Assembly (NCBI GenBank): GCA_010093605.1
Contig: MU004183.1
Coordinates: forward strand, 2,170,001-2,234,000
Length of the DNA: 64,000 bases
Direction of reading: 5' to 3'
DNA from: Lophium mytilinum
Lineage: Eukaryota > Ascomycota > Dothideomycetes > Mytilinidiales > Mytilinidiaceae
Below the pieces are notes generated by a model, which saw only the letters and a list, made by a program, of their open reading frames with translations, was not told the DNA's origin and made no database searches. Within the stretch, counting starts at the first letter, position 1, and every line of letters begins with the position of its first letter. Below are positions 1 to 11,500 of this stretch, in pieces. A program made the position numbers and the translations under genes.

Positions 1-131
1 CACTTCTCGCTTTCAAGTTATACTCTATTTTCTTACCATCACATTCCTTTGTCGCCGGCCGACCGTTTACATTCTCTCAAAAGCCATTTCAAGTCAACTC
101 GTTTCGTTATCACACGCCTTAAACCGCAACT

Positions 132-336
132 ATGAAGTTCACCGCCATTATCGCTGCTGTGCTCTCTTTGGCTACGTTCGTTGTTGCGGCTCCAGTTCCT
201 GCGACTGAAGGTGGGGACAGATACTGTCTTGGTGCAGGACCTCAAGCTAATTCGTGTAGATGTTAAAGAACGCCAGAACCATGGCATGTGCGTCACTTCC
301 GACGGCACCACAGTCACCCAGATCGAGGGCTGCTAG
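132..336 (+). CDS. small secreted peptide, unknown function
   Basis: A short gene whose product would be 51 residues. The first 20 residues (MKFTAIIAAVLSL... ending VVAAPVP) form a clear signal peptide. The unspliced frame stops at 264. A 49-nt intron at 211-259 (donor GTGGGG, branch CTAAT, acceptor TAG) restores a frame that ends in an HGMC...EGC segment with two cysteines and stops at 334-336. The mature peptide would be about 30 residues with one possible disulfide. The donor is weak, so the splice is an inference; unspliced, the product would be 44 residues with three cysteines. It resembles small secreted or effector-like peptides only in architecture. No family was recognised. Confidence 0.5.
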
Positions 337-792
337 ACACACCACCCATGGAATTGAAGGGTGAAGGGATCCTGCGCGAAAAGGAAGGCTGACGACGAGC
401 ACGCGTAGACAGGCGACCAATCCAAACATTGCCTAAGAGTACTGTCAAATGGAGGTACGGGGTTTTCTGGGTCGTTGAAAGACCCGGTCGCTGTAGTCTT
501 GTTCGACATTGGAGTTTTACAAAGGAAATTAAAGCTTCTTACGGCTATTAGTAATGACGGATGCATATCATGGGAAGACTAGAGTGGAGGTTTTGAATGA
601 AACTGTACTGGATTTGATACCGAGTCTTAACAGACAGGAAGATGATGATAATGATGATGCTAGTGAAAGGGTATATTGCCGTATTTCCGAAGATGCCATA
701 TTGTAAATGCTAAGAGTGATAGTGTCGCCCCCGCTATAGACCATATAAGTCTCGGCCATGTCTTTGAAGCAAGAGATCAATTCCTCTCCCCA
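337..792. other. intergenic, no gene seen
   Basis: This stretch lies between the small secreted peptide and the 3' end of OTU1. Reading frames here are short and show no family features. It presumably contains the 3' ends of both flanking transcripts. Confidence 0.5.
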
Positions 793-1842
793 TCAATCAC
801 CCTCCCCGAAGTCACTGTGACCAGTCGCTGTTGCATGCTTGACCGCGTCCTTTTCACCCTTCCCCTTCCATCCGCAAAGATTGCATTTGATCGAGAACTT
901 CTGGGTATTGGTGTAGTATCCCCCCTTCTGTAGCTTCCGGCAGAGCTCTACGGCAGCTTCCAGGATCTCATCTGCATCGGCGTCGAAGACTTTCTGGTCC
1001 AGCTCGGCGCCCAAGTCTGCATGCGTATGCGGAGGATCTGACGGGCTGATTGCTATCGTATCGTAGTGGACCCCGGAGTACACCACAATACACCTCCGCG
1101 GTTGTCCCTCGTTGAACCGGTAAACATGCAGATTCTCGACGTCGATACTGCAGATCTCAACGCCAAATTGCTCCGACAGGATGGTGAGTTCAATGGATCC
1201 ACCCCACGACGACTCCATCTGTATCCACTTGCAGTACTCGTCGGGTGTTTGCTCGAGTGTGACGGCGTTGTATTTCTCCGGGTCATTTTGGATAGCTTGG
1301 GCAACCACTGATCGCAGCTCCGTCATGGCATCCAGCTCATCGCTCAGCACTGCGCTTGAGATAGCCCGGAACAAACAGCTGTTATCATCCGGCATGACGC
1401 GGAGTACTACAGTGGCGCCGTGAGAGGGCAAAGGTATTTCCGGTGGATCTTCGAGATTCTTCCGCCGCTTCAAGGAGAGAGGTCCCATCTGATCCTTCGG
1501 TTTCGACCTCGAAGGTATAGGGGGAGGTGTGAGGGTGTTCGATGTACTCTGAGAGGACGGATCTGAAGTGGAAGGTTGTGCGGAGCCTTCGCTTTCTCGT
1601 GCCAGTACAATAAGTTGTTCCCCGTTGAGTTTCAGATCTGTCTCTTTGAGGAGAGTCGGAAGACCGTAGAGCGAGGGATCGAGAGGCTGTGGAGGGAAAC
1701 CCCATTTAAGGTCGAACTCTGCAAGACTGGATGCTTCTGATATGCTGGTGAGCAGATCGCAGACAGTGGCGTCATCGGAGAGAGTGATGGTAGAAACGCC
1801 CGAGGGCGCTCGTATTCTTAAGCGCATAGTCGGTCGTGGCAA
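793..1842 (-). CDS. OTU1: OTU1/YOD1-type deubiquitinase
   Basis: Intronless, 349 residues. Otu1/YOD1 cysteine proteases remove ubiquitin chains from substrates handled by the Cdc48/p97 ATPase, in the cytosol and at the ER. Residues 6-80 look like the N-terminal UBX-like domain (MRLRIRAPSG start). The OTU domain follows at about 140-270, with the catalytic block DDNSCLF (Asp, Cys near residue 155) and the His block GVHYDTIAI near residue 262. A C-terminal C2H2 finger (CNLCGWKG...HATATGH) is diagnostic for this subfamily. Met6 may be the true start because homologues begin MRxR. It is divergent from the RSC gene to its right; the 675 bp between the two start codons would hold both promoters. 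Confidence 0.93.
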   Translation of the reverse strand: MPRPTMRLRIRAPSGVSTITLSDDATVCDLLTSISEASSLAEFDLKWGFPPQPLDPSLYGLPTLLKETDLKLNGEQLIVLARESEGSAQPSTSDPSSQSTSNTLTPPPIPSRSKPKDQMGPLSLKRRKNLEDPPEIPLPSHGATVVLRVMPDDNSCLFRAISSAVLSDELDAMTELRSVVAQAIQNDPEKYNAVTLEQTPDEYCKWIQMESSWGGSIELTILSEQFGVEICSIDVENLHVYRFNEGQPRRCIVVYSGVHYDTIAISPSDPPHTHADLGAELDQKVFDADADEILEAAVELCRKLQKGGYYTNTQKFSIKCNLCGWKGKGEKDAVKHATATGHSDFGEGD

Positions 1843-2517
1843 AGGTCGGTCGAGTGGATTCTAGAGGTAAGGTTCTCAAGCAAACAGGTCGTAGCAATCC
1901 TCGGTTCCTTCCGAGGCTCGGTCGCGGGCTGTGGTGCGATGCAAACACGCGGATTGAAGTGCAGGAGTCCTTTGAGAACAGCGAGGGGTGTGGTATCCAC
2001 GTATGGTGAGCTGTTGTCTGGACTGTACGAGCTCTTTGAATGGACACGAGGTGAGGAGGCGAAGGAAGAGTTCCGGGCAATAAGATGGTGAATGTCCAGC
2101 GCCCTGGTTGCAACTCCAAATGATAGACGCACCTGCACGTGCCCTTCGGTGTCGGCTTGGCGGCAACAAAAGTGTAGAAGCACGGTACCCACCGCTAGAA
2201 CAACGACGAAGTGAATTGAATATTCCAAAACTTTTTTAAATATATGATCAAACCAGGTAATTCGCACCCTGGTGTCAAATCTGTGATGCGACTTGTAGTT
2301 GTTGAGCTATAGGTAAAATGGTGACGAAACCTCGAAAGCCTTTGGCTTGAGGTCCTGCCAAGAGTTGACGGAAGGGGCAGTAGCGCTACTCACTAGCGGC
2401 AGATCGCGCGATCCCAGCTTCGCGAACTTCAAACCACGCGTTTCCCAAGTCATCCGAATGCCTAACGCTTCGCTACTCACGGGGTTTAAATACTAATTTA
2501 GGGCATTCAGAGCAGAC
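1843..2517. promoter_or_regulatory. divergent promoter region OTU1/RSC1
   Basis: 675 bp between two divergent starts. A frame of 149 codons runs on the minus strand (1818-2267) but has no recognisable domain and overlaps the OTU1 start, so it was not called. No specific operator was identified. Confidence 0.4.
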
Positions 2518-5376
2518 ATGGCAGCCAAGCGCGCCGAGAGCGACACACCGATCCCGTCGACAGAGACCAACCAGGTCGATGGCGGATCCTCGACCGTTAC
2601 CGAAGATGAGTGGAAGGGGATGTCGACCGTGATGAACAGCATATATGCGCATCGCATGGAAGAGTACGTATGGACTATACATCCTAGTTTGGTGGGGAAG
2701 AGAGGAGCTGTCGGGCGCATGAGCTAAGATGAATACGCAGTGGCTACGACCCTTCCAAAATCTTCCAGCGCAAAGTGAACAAACGAGCGGTGCCGGACTA
2801 TTACGACGTGATCAAAGAACCGATGGCGCTTAGCATCATCAAGCAGAAGATTGCCGCGAAGGAATACAAGAACTTCCTTGAATTTGTGAGGGACTGCGCG
2901 CTCGTTCCCTACAATGCCCAGGTCTACAATCTGGCCAACTCCCAGGCCTATCAAGATGCTCTAGAAGTCAAGGGTGTGCTGGAATCGGAACTCAAGAAGC
3001 TCGTTGACGAGAAGGTCATTACAGAGGAGGTTGCGACCCTTCCATACATCGGCGAGATTCCCGACCCGGACCAGGCAGTGGCGGAAGAAGAAGAGGAAGA
3101 GGATGACGAAGATGATGAGGAGGACGATGAAGACGGCGAGGGCGAGGGAGAGGGAGAGGACTCCGAGGACGACGGCAAGCGGAAGAGAAAGCGGGGTGTG
3201 CGGTCGACTGCAGCTATCGCGAAGCGTGAAGGCGGCGCAAAGGCCAAGGAGGACCCGGCGGCGAAGGCGAATGATCCCGAGTCGAGAAAGAAACGAGGCC
3301 GTCCCCCACGTGTTGACACCCCTATGGAGGCCCGTATCAAGGCGATCATGAAGGGCATTAGGAAGCCCAGGAACTCATTAAACAAGCTCATGGTCAGCCA
3401 TTTCGAGCGCGTTCCTGACAAAGCTGCTATGCCAGAATATCACCAGGAGATCAAGAGCCCAATGGCCATGGACCTCTTGAAGCGCAAGCTCAAGCGGAAG
3501 AAGTACAACTCTGTGGACCAGTTCATGTCAGATGTGGAACTGATGTTCGAGAACGCGAAACTCTACAACGAGGACGATAGCCAAGTCTACAAAGATGCTG
3601 TTCACCTTCAGAAGGAGGCCCGTGTTATTGCTCAACAAGAAAAGGAGAAGCCAGATAATGAGTACGTCATGGAAGAGGGTCGTCTGCCTATGCCGAACGG
3701 CATCTTACACAATGGCGAGCTATGGAAAGTTGGTACGTAGATGATCATGCAACGCATAGAAGTGAATGGCTCTAACGTTTTTAGGTGATTGGATTCACAT
3801 TCAAAACGCCAACGATCTTACCAAACCGATCGTCGCCCAAATCTATCGAACCTGGCAGGATGCTGAAGGCGGCAAGTGGGTCAACGCATGTTGGTACTAT
3901 CGCCCAGAGCAGACAATCCATAGATTTGATCGCCATTTCCTCGAGAACGAAGTGGTGAAGACGGGCCAGTATCGCGACCACCCGATCGATGAAGTCGTGG
4001 ACCGATGCTTCGTCATGTTTTTCACTAGATACAACAAAGGCCGACCTCGTGACTTCCCAGCTGACAAGGAGATATATGTCTGCGAAGCTCGCTACAACGA
4101 AGAGAAGCACAAATTGAACAAGATCAAAACCTGGGCTAGTTGCTTACCGGACGAAGTCCGTGACAAAGACTATGTAATGGACCTGTTCGACGCTCCACGA
4201 AAGCTCAAGAAGGTGCCTAGCCCGATCGCCTACTTGCTCAAAGACGAACAAAAGGAGACCGATGATCTCCCAAAACCCGAGTGGGGCGCAGAGAACGCTC
4301 CACCGAAGATTGGAGCCGTTCATAGGCGGCCTCGTGATCCGAAGGTAGGTCTTTCACTTCCTTCTCACTTGTCTACATGCTGACAACCCAAATAGGAATC
4401 CCCACCACCAGAACCGACTCCGACACCTCCTCCACAACCACCTCCACCTCCGCCACGACAAATATCAAACATTCAGCCTCCAGCTACGAACGGCTATAGT
4501 AACGACTCGCGGATGGACTACACCATGGGACAGCCCTCGGGACAGACGCCCATGCCTGCGCCAACCCCGCAACCCCAGCACATCCAGCCTAGCTACACGC
4601 CGCAGCAATCACAGCAATTCAATCAGCACTCCGCCTCACCTGTGCCTCCAATGCAGCATATGCCGGCCTCCCAGCCATCGAGCTTTTCGGCAATCACCCC
4701 ACACATGCCCTTTGCAACACCTCAGCCGACCCACCACCTGGCTCAATACGCGACGCCTCAGACACAAACCATGTATCAACAGAACCCAGTCAGAGCGCCG
4801 CCACTCGGGTATAAAACCCCGCAGCCCGTTGAGGTATATCACCTGAACGACCACGCCAATGCGAGCATTCCCCCGGAGATCCGCCAACAATTTCACTGTG
4901 ATGAACAAGGCCACGTTCTATTCTTCACCGCGCCTCCGATTGATCCTCAGACTCCGCAAAAGGAGGGTGCAGCACTTGGCCACTCAGCTAAATATCTCGC
5001 CGCGAAGAAGAAACGAGAAGCTTTGTTGGCTGCTAGGCGCAAGGCGGAAGAGGCCGAGCGCCCTGAGAAAGAACATTTGGCGAAGCGTAAGAGAGAAGAA
5101 GATGATCAGAAGTTCCAGGAAGCGGTAGGAGACTTGCGGGTGAAGGCGATGAAGTTTCTTGAAGATCAGCTAGCTGTGGCCACGGCGAAGGAATACCAGG
5201 TACTCTTCAATGGCGACGTGGAGAGTGGAATTGAGGCGACCGTGGACCAGCTGTCCGGAATGCAACAGACACAGGCGGAGCGGAACAAGACGATGGCAGA
5301 CCGCAAGGCTAAAGAAGAAGCTTCTGCCAATGTTCCAATTCGTGGCTTGAATGTCACTCTTGGTGAGAGCACTTGA
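2518..5376 (+). CDS. RSC1: RSC1/RSC2-type chromatin remodelling subunit (double bromodomain + BAH)
   Basis: Four exons: 2518-2663, 2741-3732, 3785-4344 and 4396-5376, giving 892 residues with all phases closing. Rsc1/Rsc2 (polybromo-related) are subunits of the RSC SWI/SNF-class nucleosome remodeller and bind acetylated histones in the nucleus. Bromodomain 1 lies at about 15-140 (PDYYDVIKEPMAL, then PYNAQVYN) and bromodomain 2 at about 250-350 (MPEYHQEIKSPMAMDLL, then FENAKLYNEDDS). Between them sit a run of Glu/Asp and a Lys/Arg-rich stretch (KKRGRPPR is AT-hook-like). A BAH domain follows at about 385-510 (GDWIHIQN to EIYVCEARYNE). The rest is a Pro/Gln-rich linker and a charged C-terminal coiled coil. 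RSC1 and RSC2 cannot be told apart, as filamentous fungi usually have one. Confidence 0.92.
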
Positions 5377-5895
5377 GGGTGATGGAGCAAGGACTGTACT
5401 TTTAATTTCGCATGTGTGTGGAGTAGGGGAGTCTTGGAGTCGACTTCTGGGCTGATACGGAGTTCCAAAGGATTTCACTGCTTGTATTGAGAGTTTTGCC
5501 CGACTTGGCTTCTAGAAGAAGCTAATTTGTAGCTCGAAATAATCATCCTTGACCAATCAAACCCTTACACTTCTCCATCACCCAAACTGTAACCCAACCT
5601 GCGTCGTCGAAATAAGCGGCCGATTTGAGGCCTGTGCACCACCTCATCAACGTTGGATTTACCAATAATAGAAGCCTTCTTTTGAATTCTTTTTAACTTG
5701 TATGCTTTATGTAGCATGCAAACTCTTCGTATTAGAGTTCTGGGAATTATTTTCGAAGAGTTGGGGGATATTTGCTTGTTTTCGTGCTGTGCTGCGTGTG
5801 CCTCAAACCGGCCGCTTATTTCGACGCCGAAGAGCCCAGTCCCATCTTCACAGAAAGCACCACAACGTCCATCTTACGTCTCGATTCCCAGCAAT
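5377..5895. other. intergenic, RSC1 3' end and RSA3 promoter
   Basis: 519 bp with no supportable gene. Short frames starting near 5700 overlap the RSA3 leader but do not match its coding frame plus splicing. Confidence 0.5.
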
Positions 5896-6633
5896 ATGCC
5901 AGCCGCCCCAGTCAACAGCGCAAAGACCTCACGCGTGAGGCGGCGGAAGAAGCGTACAGAAGGTAAGCTTCAAGCAGCAGAATTTTCATTTCATCTTTTC
6001 CCTTCGGTGTACTAAGCCCAAACGCGCAGTCTCGTCGTCTGAGTCCTCTTCGTCGTCAGATTCGGAGAGCAGTAGCGAGTCAGAGAAGGAGGTGAAGCCT
6101 GCTGTTGCTAAGGTATGTTTCGCCTTTGAAAGGATGGGGAGAGCTGGTGGCTAACGTGCCTAAAGGCTCAGCCGCCGAAGGTAATTAAGAAGAAGAAGAG
6201 CACGAGGAAAGTACAGAAGAGCGAGTCGCCCGAGTTATCGAAGAGCTCGGAGAGCTCAGAGGGGAGTGATAGCAGCGTAGGTAATTTTCTTGTTACCTCG
6301 ATTCTATACCAGGAGGAAAGACTTGCCACATTTCGATTCTAGCATCACTTTCTCTCCTCGCCCAACGTCTCGGACATACCTCTACTTCTTATACTTGGTT
6401 AATAAGTCTAACGTGGTCTATAGCCCCCACCAAAACCCCAAGAACCCAGCGAAGATTTCAAGTCCTTCTACCTCCGCAGAGTGACGACCGAGCTCGCAGA
6501 TGACCTCGACAAAGTGCGCCAGTCCAACGATTTCCACGACCGGAGCTTGCCAATGCTCGTGCATGCTCTGCAGCAGGGAGAGAGTATCTTCTCGAAGGAG
6601 GAGAAGGCGAGGATTCTTGCAGGGAAGAAGTAG
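5896..6633 (+). CDS. RSA3: ribosome assembly protein 3 (Rsa3)
   Basis: A small four-exon gene: 5896-5962, 6030-6112, 6166-6276 and 6424-6633, giving 156 residues; every phase closes. Rsa3 acts in the nucleolus in early 60S pre-ribosome maturation. The N-terminal 85 residues are basic, then Ser/Glu-rich (SSSSDSESSS...), a nucleolar low-complexity tail. The C-terminal 70 residues are the conserved Rsa3 block: DFKSFYLRRVTTELADDLD, then LPMLVHALQQGESIF and FSKEEKARILAGKK at the very end. For the third intron the donor GTAGGT at 6277 was chosen over GTAATT at 6281 because only the former keeps the conserved frame. Identification is from memory of the family motif. Confidence 0.82.
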
Positions 6634-7273
6634 GCGGTGTGCTTTTGGGTTTCCTGGGGTTTGGAGTTTATAGGGGGAATTTGAATCTCTTTCAGGGCCG
6701 TGAGGACTTGACATCAAGATCGCGTGCTGAGTAGTATGTTTAGAGGCCCTTCAAGGTTTTCAGTCCCCGCTCAAAATCATTGTACGAGGAGGCTGGTTTT
6801 GAGTGTGGTGCAATAGGATGGTAAGAACGACTTAGTCGCCTTGTGGTCTGATTCAGGGCGTTGAAAATGTTGCATTGAATTTCTTCTTTGAGCTGTACCC
6901 GCAGGCGTCCCTCAGGGGTCTTGCTAGATGTTCAAAAACATCTTATGACTGCCACTGATTGGAGCCTATTGCATAAGAATGTCATTCGTAGATATCAATT
7001 ACAAGTTATTCACTTCAGCTCGTTGAAGGCTTTACATCTCAACCTTGGTGGAGATAGTACTCGGGGAGGGACTTCAAATCATCAACCACGTATGCAAAGA
7101 CATCACCTGGGGCATCTAACTCGAAGCGTCGTAGAAAGACGTGTTGACATTGATTTCTTTTTGCTTCCCCAAGTCTAGAGCTAGCAACCATCATCATGTT
7201 TATCGTAACGTCGTTGCGATCATTGACAACAAGAAGACGACCTCAGGAAGACCTCCACTAGATCTCAACGCTC
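6634..7273. other. intergenic; left flank of the SKI3 inversion
   Basis: 640 bp without a supportable gene. Its right end (about 7273) is the proposed left breakpoint of the inversion that separates the two SKI3 halves. Confidence 0.45.
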
Positions 7274-8225
7274 TCAGCCATCCTTCCATTCAAACTCGAT
7301 TCGCCATGCCAACAAGAACGGATGCTTAATGATGACCATATCATGTGCCAGCTTCATGACCTGCTCCCTCTTCTCCTTCTTCTCTTGAATGGGCAATACG
7401 ACGAGCAAGTCATAAGCGCGTTGTAGTAGCTTCTCCTCGTACCCCCTCCGCGTCTCATCTTCATTTGTCCAATCGATGATGTTCTGGTATAAATCCTCCA
7501 ACTCGCTTTTTTGGTAGACCTCTCGCCTCGTTTCCGAGGTTACTTCTGCGATCCTCGCACCAAGCCGTGTCTTGCGCTCGCCAATAAGCCGGTTTATAAG
7601 CTCTGATTCCGACGTCTCCGTGATTTCAGCCAGGCGCGTGAAAGTGAGGGAGGGGTGCGGCAGGCGGCCTTCGAGGAACGAGTAGATAGAGCTGGTGGGA
7701 AGCTGCGTCGCAAGAGCTTTGGCGTATTGGGCCTTGGTGCCGTGCTTGCGGGCGAAGTCGACGAGCTTGTCGATGCTGCTTTGGGCACGGTGTGCATCTT
7801 CTCTGCGAGTTGTTAGATTTTTCTTCAGCTATGGTCTGCATTATAGGTCATGCACGTACGCAGCGGCGTAGATCTCAGCCAATCGAAGTCCCACGGGTAT
7901 GTATTCGTCCACTCCTGCCGGACCCTGGCTCTCCAACACACTCTCTAGGCCCCTCCATGCCTGAAGGTCGTCGGGTTTGATCTTGGTCGCGGACTCGTAC
8001 GCTTTGGCGGCTTCTTGGGGTTTGCCTGACTTGTCGAGAGCGCGCCCTAGAAACAACTTCCTGAGTTGCTGTTAGATCTAGATGGCCAGGTGAAATCGGT
8101 CGACCTTACGCGAAGTAGTTCTGCGCGTCCGATTCGAGGACCTTGTTGGCTTGGGAAATCGCTTCAGGCCAATTTTGGGCGTCTATAGCAGCCTTTGCCG
8201 CTTTGAGGGCTGCTTTGGCGGACAT
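7274..8225 (-). CDS. SKI3: SKI3 N-terminal half (TPR protein), split gene
   Basis: Three exons on the minus strand: 8225-8110, 8060-7860 and 7802-7274, giving 281 residues; phases close. Ski3/TTC37 is the TPR scaffold of the Ski complex, which threads mRNA into the cytoplasmic exosome. This product has the characteristic start MSAKAALKAAKAAIDAQ, two TPR units (residues 5-95) and the conserved block LYQNIIDWTNEDETRRGYEE, then MVIIKHPFLLAWRIEFEWKD. It stops one residue later. In whole Ski3 proteins that block continues directly into the block that opens the next gene on the opposite strand (DFDIGVVREFI, FFPDNGLSKVLKGYL). The stop at 7274-7276 is therefore best read as a breakpoint. Whether the half-protein is made and useful is unknown. 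Confidence 0.85.
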
Positions 8226-8565
8226 GGTGGGGGAGTGGTCTGGCAATTTAGATTGAATCACCGTTTAGGACGTACGGGAATGAGAGGGCTGGGCATCTTT
8301 ACAAGTGAAGAAGATAGCTAGGAGCTATAGCTAGGAGCATTAACGAGTCATGCGTTGTAGCTGTGAATAGTGAAGAGGTGATTGTAAAAGCCTGGAACGA
8401 TTGATGTCAAGGTGTCGATCTGCCGCTAGCATGAACGAGGTCAAGCGTCTTCCAGCCCTACGCCCAATACCACCACACAGGCCACCACATCCCTTCGACG
8501 CCGCTCATACAGTCACCTAACCTTGTTCTGTCTATGGAAGCATCAGGTAATCATACGCTTTCGAA
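8226..8565. promoter_or_regulatory. divergent region between the two SKI3 halves
   Basis: 340 bp separate the two start codons. Under the inversion model this holds the original SKI3 promoter and leader in reversed orientation, so it could now drive the N-terminal half normally and the C-terminal half from its reverse side. A pyrimidine-rich stretch precedes the right-hand start. No motif was identified. Confidence 0.45.
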
Positions 8566-11500
8566 ATGATGGATCAGATAGGCCTCGGCCTAGACGGTGC
8601 ACAAGATCTTCAAGACTTTGATATTGGCGTCGTCCGCGAATTCATCACGTTCTTCCCTGACAATGGCCTCTCCAAGGTCCTGAAGGGTTATCTGAGTAGT
8701 GGCGCCTCTCAATTTCCTCTAAAAGCAGCCAGTGCTACCGAAGAAGGAGGTGTCAGCCTCGAGGAGGACGAAGAAGATGTGCCCCTCACTTCGGAAGATT
8801 GTTTGGTGCTCATGACGGTTAATTCCCTATTCTTTCAGATTATACTTTCGACTGATAATTTATAAGGACGGCGTAGACGAGGCCAAAGACTCAGTTCTAG
8901 CCCACCGCCTGATGAGCGAGTACTATCTGTTTCTAGAAGAGTATGAAAGCGCCGTCGAGACTACCCGTAGGGGAGTCAAGCTTGTTGCTATCGAGACTAA
9001 GAAGTCGGGCCTCAAATTCCAAAAGTAGGATGCCCTGTCTTTTTCATTCTGAATATTGAATTAAAATGGTTGTGTAGGATTCTAGATGCGTTCAATAGCA
9101 CCCTCGCGACAGCATTGATCCACCACCAGGCCCCAAAAAATCATCCAGAAGCAAGAGAAATATTCGAAGAGATTCTTCTTCGAAAGCCACAATTCACTCC
9201 TGCCCTTATAGGGCTTGGTCTGATCTTAGAAGAGGAAGAAGAGTACGCCGAAGCAGTTACGTTTCTTGACAAAGCCTTCGAGAATGACCCGGGCAATGTA
9301 CGCATCGGCGCCGAAGCAGCCTGGTGTCGAGCGCTCAACGGAGATTATACCACTGGTCTGCGTGAGCTCGAAGAGTTCCTTGAGTATCCTCAGATGGATT
9401 TGAAGCTGCCTCGCGCTAGAGAGCTCCGAGCGCAGACATTGTATCGAATCGGTATCTGCCTTTGGGAATTGGACTCTTCTGCCGCTGCTCGGAAGGATCG
9501 ACAAGGAGCATATGCAAAATTCCTTGCCTCCATAAAGGCCAACCCCAACTTCGCACCTCCATATACCGGTCTCGGGATCTTTTACGAGGACTACAAAAAG
9601 GACCGAAAGAGGGCTCGACAATGTTTCCAGAAAGCCTTCGAGCTTTCTTCCTCTGAACTAATCGCAGCCGAACGTCTTGCCAGGTCGTTTGCGGATCAAG
9701 GAGAATGGGACATTGTCGAGGTTATCGCACAACGGGTGGTCGACTCTGGAAAGGTTAGGCCAGCACCTGGCTCTAAAAAGAAGAAGGGCGTAAGTTGGCC
9801 ATTCTCTGCTTTAGGTGTTGTTCAAATGAACAAGCAAGAGTACCAGAAGAGCATCATTTCGTTCTTGTCGGCCCTCAGAATCAGTCCAGACGACTACCAT
9901 TCTTATGTTGGATTAGGAGAGAGCTACCACAACTCTGGTCGCTACAATTCAGCTTCGCGGACGTTCAACTATGCCGAAAACCCGACGGATGGAGTCGACA
10001 TGAAGAAATCCGACGAGAGTTGGTTTACCAAGTACATGCTAGCGAACGTTCACCGTGAACTGGGTGAGTTTGAAGAAGCTATTCGAGGGTACGATTTAGT
10101 GCTAGAGGAACGCCCGAAAGAATTTGGAGTTTCCATTGCTCTACTTCAAACTTTGGTAGAAAGCGCGTGGAGGAATATTGAGACTGGCTTCTTTGGGGCC
10201 GCCGCCGATAGCGCTATACGAGCCATTGACGTCGCTATATCCGTGTCCGAATACAAGCCGCAAGCATTCAACTTATGGAAAGCCGTTGGAGATGCTTCAG
10301 TTATATTTTCCTGGGTTCAAGAGCGGCTAAGCGACATACTACTGCGGAAGATAGAGAGCCTGCTTAAGGTTGATGTCGACAGCGGCATCTATGGCCTCTT
10401 CCATGAGACTGATGGTATCGGAGCCGACCAACTTGATCTCCTGTCTGCAGACGGCCAGACAAGCCCTATGCTCGCTCGGTCTCTCCATGCATCGATTCTT
10501 GCACAGAAGCGGGCTATTCATAGCTGTGCAAACGATCTACATGCACAAGCAGTGGCTTGGTATAATCTGGGATGGACAGAACACCGCGCTCATGTTTGCC
10601 TGGAACAGAAACAAGATTCTTCCCAGGGAAAGGCAAGCACCACACTGCTTAGAGCAGCCATGAAGTGTTTCAAGCGCGCTATCGAACTTGAGGCAGGTAA
10701 TTCCGAATTCTGGAACGCTCTCGGTGTCATCACAACACCATTGAATCCCAAAGTAGCTCAGCACTCCTTCGTCCGCAGCCTGCACCTGAACGAACGTAGC
10801 GTGCGCGCATGGACGAATCTAGGGACCCTTTACTTGATCCAAAATGATTTGGAACTCGCTCACCAAGCGTTTTCTCGTGCACAATCTACAGATCCAGATT
10901 ACGCTCATGCCTGGCTCGGAGAAGGTCTAATTGCTCTCCTTTACGGTGATCCAAAGGAGGCCCTCTCACACTTCACCCACGCGTTCGAGATTTCCGACTC
11001 TGCGAGCTTAGTCTCCAAGCGCCAGTACGCCCTTTCGTCGTTCGACTACCTCATTTCCACCCCGTCTGCCTCGAGCAACATTACGAATCTCATACAACCC
11101 CTCTTCGCCCTCCATCAACTCGCATTCCAGAGGCCTGATGATGTGCCATACCGGCACCTCGCGTCCCTTTTCATGGAACGCGTTGGCAACCACGACGCCG
11201 CAAGTGAGGCTCTGACTTCTCTATGTGCAACAGCCGAGCAGGAATACGAAGAATCCGAAGCCCCGGCCTCGCTCTCCCGATATGCGCACGCGAAGACAGA
11301 CCTAGCGAGGAATAAACTTGCCGCCCACAACTATTCCGAGGCTGTAGAGGACGCAGAGACGGCATTAGATCTGACTTCTGACGCTGACTCCTGCTCCATG
11401 ACCCCCGAGGTGCTTCGCAAGACTCGACTTTCTGCTCGGCTTACATCTGGGCTTGGCCACTTCTACCTCAACGATATGGACAGCTCTCTGGCAGCTTTCC

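Noticed and set aside
1818-2267. 149-codon minus-strand frame upstream of OTU1
   Set aside because: It overlaps the OTU1 start in another frame and has no domain; probably leader or promoter sequence.
7274-8225. N-terminal SKI3 half as an independent TPR paralogue
   Set aside because: It is exactly complementary to, and not overlapping with, the neighbouring C-terminal half, and ends at a position conserved inside Ski3; a split gene explains this better.
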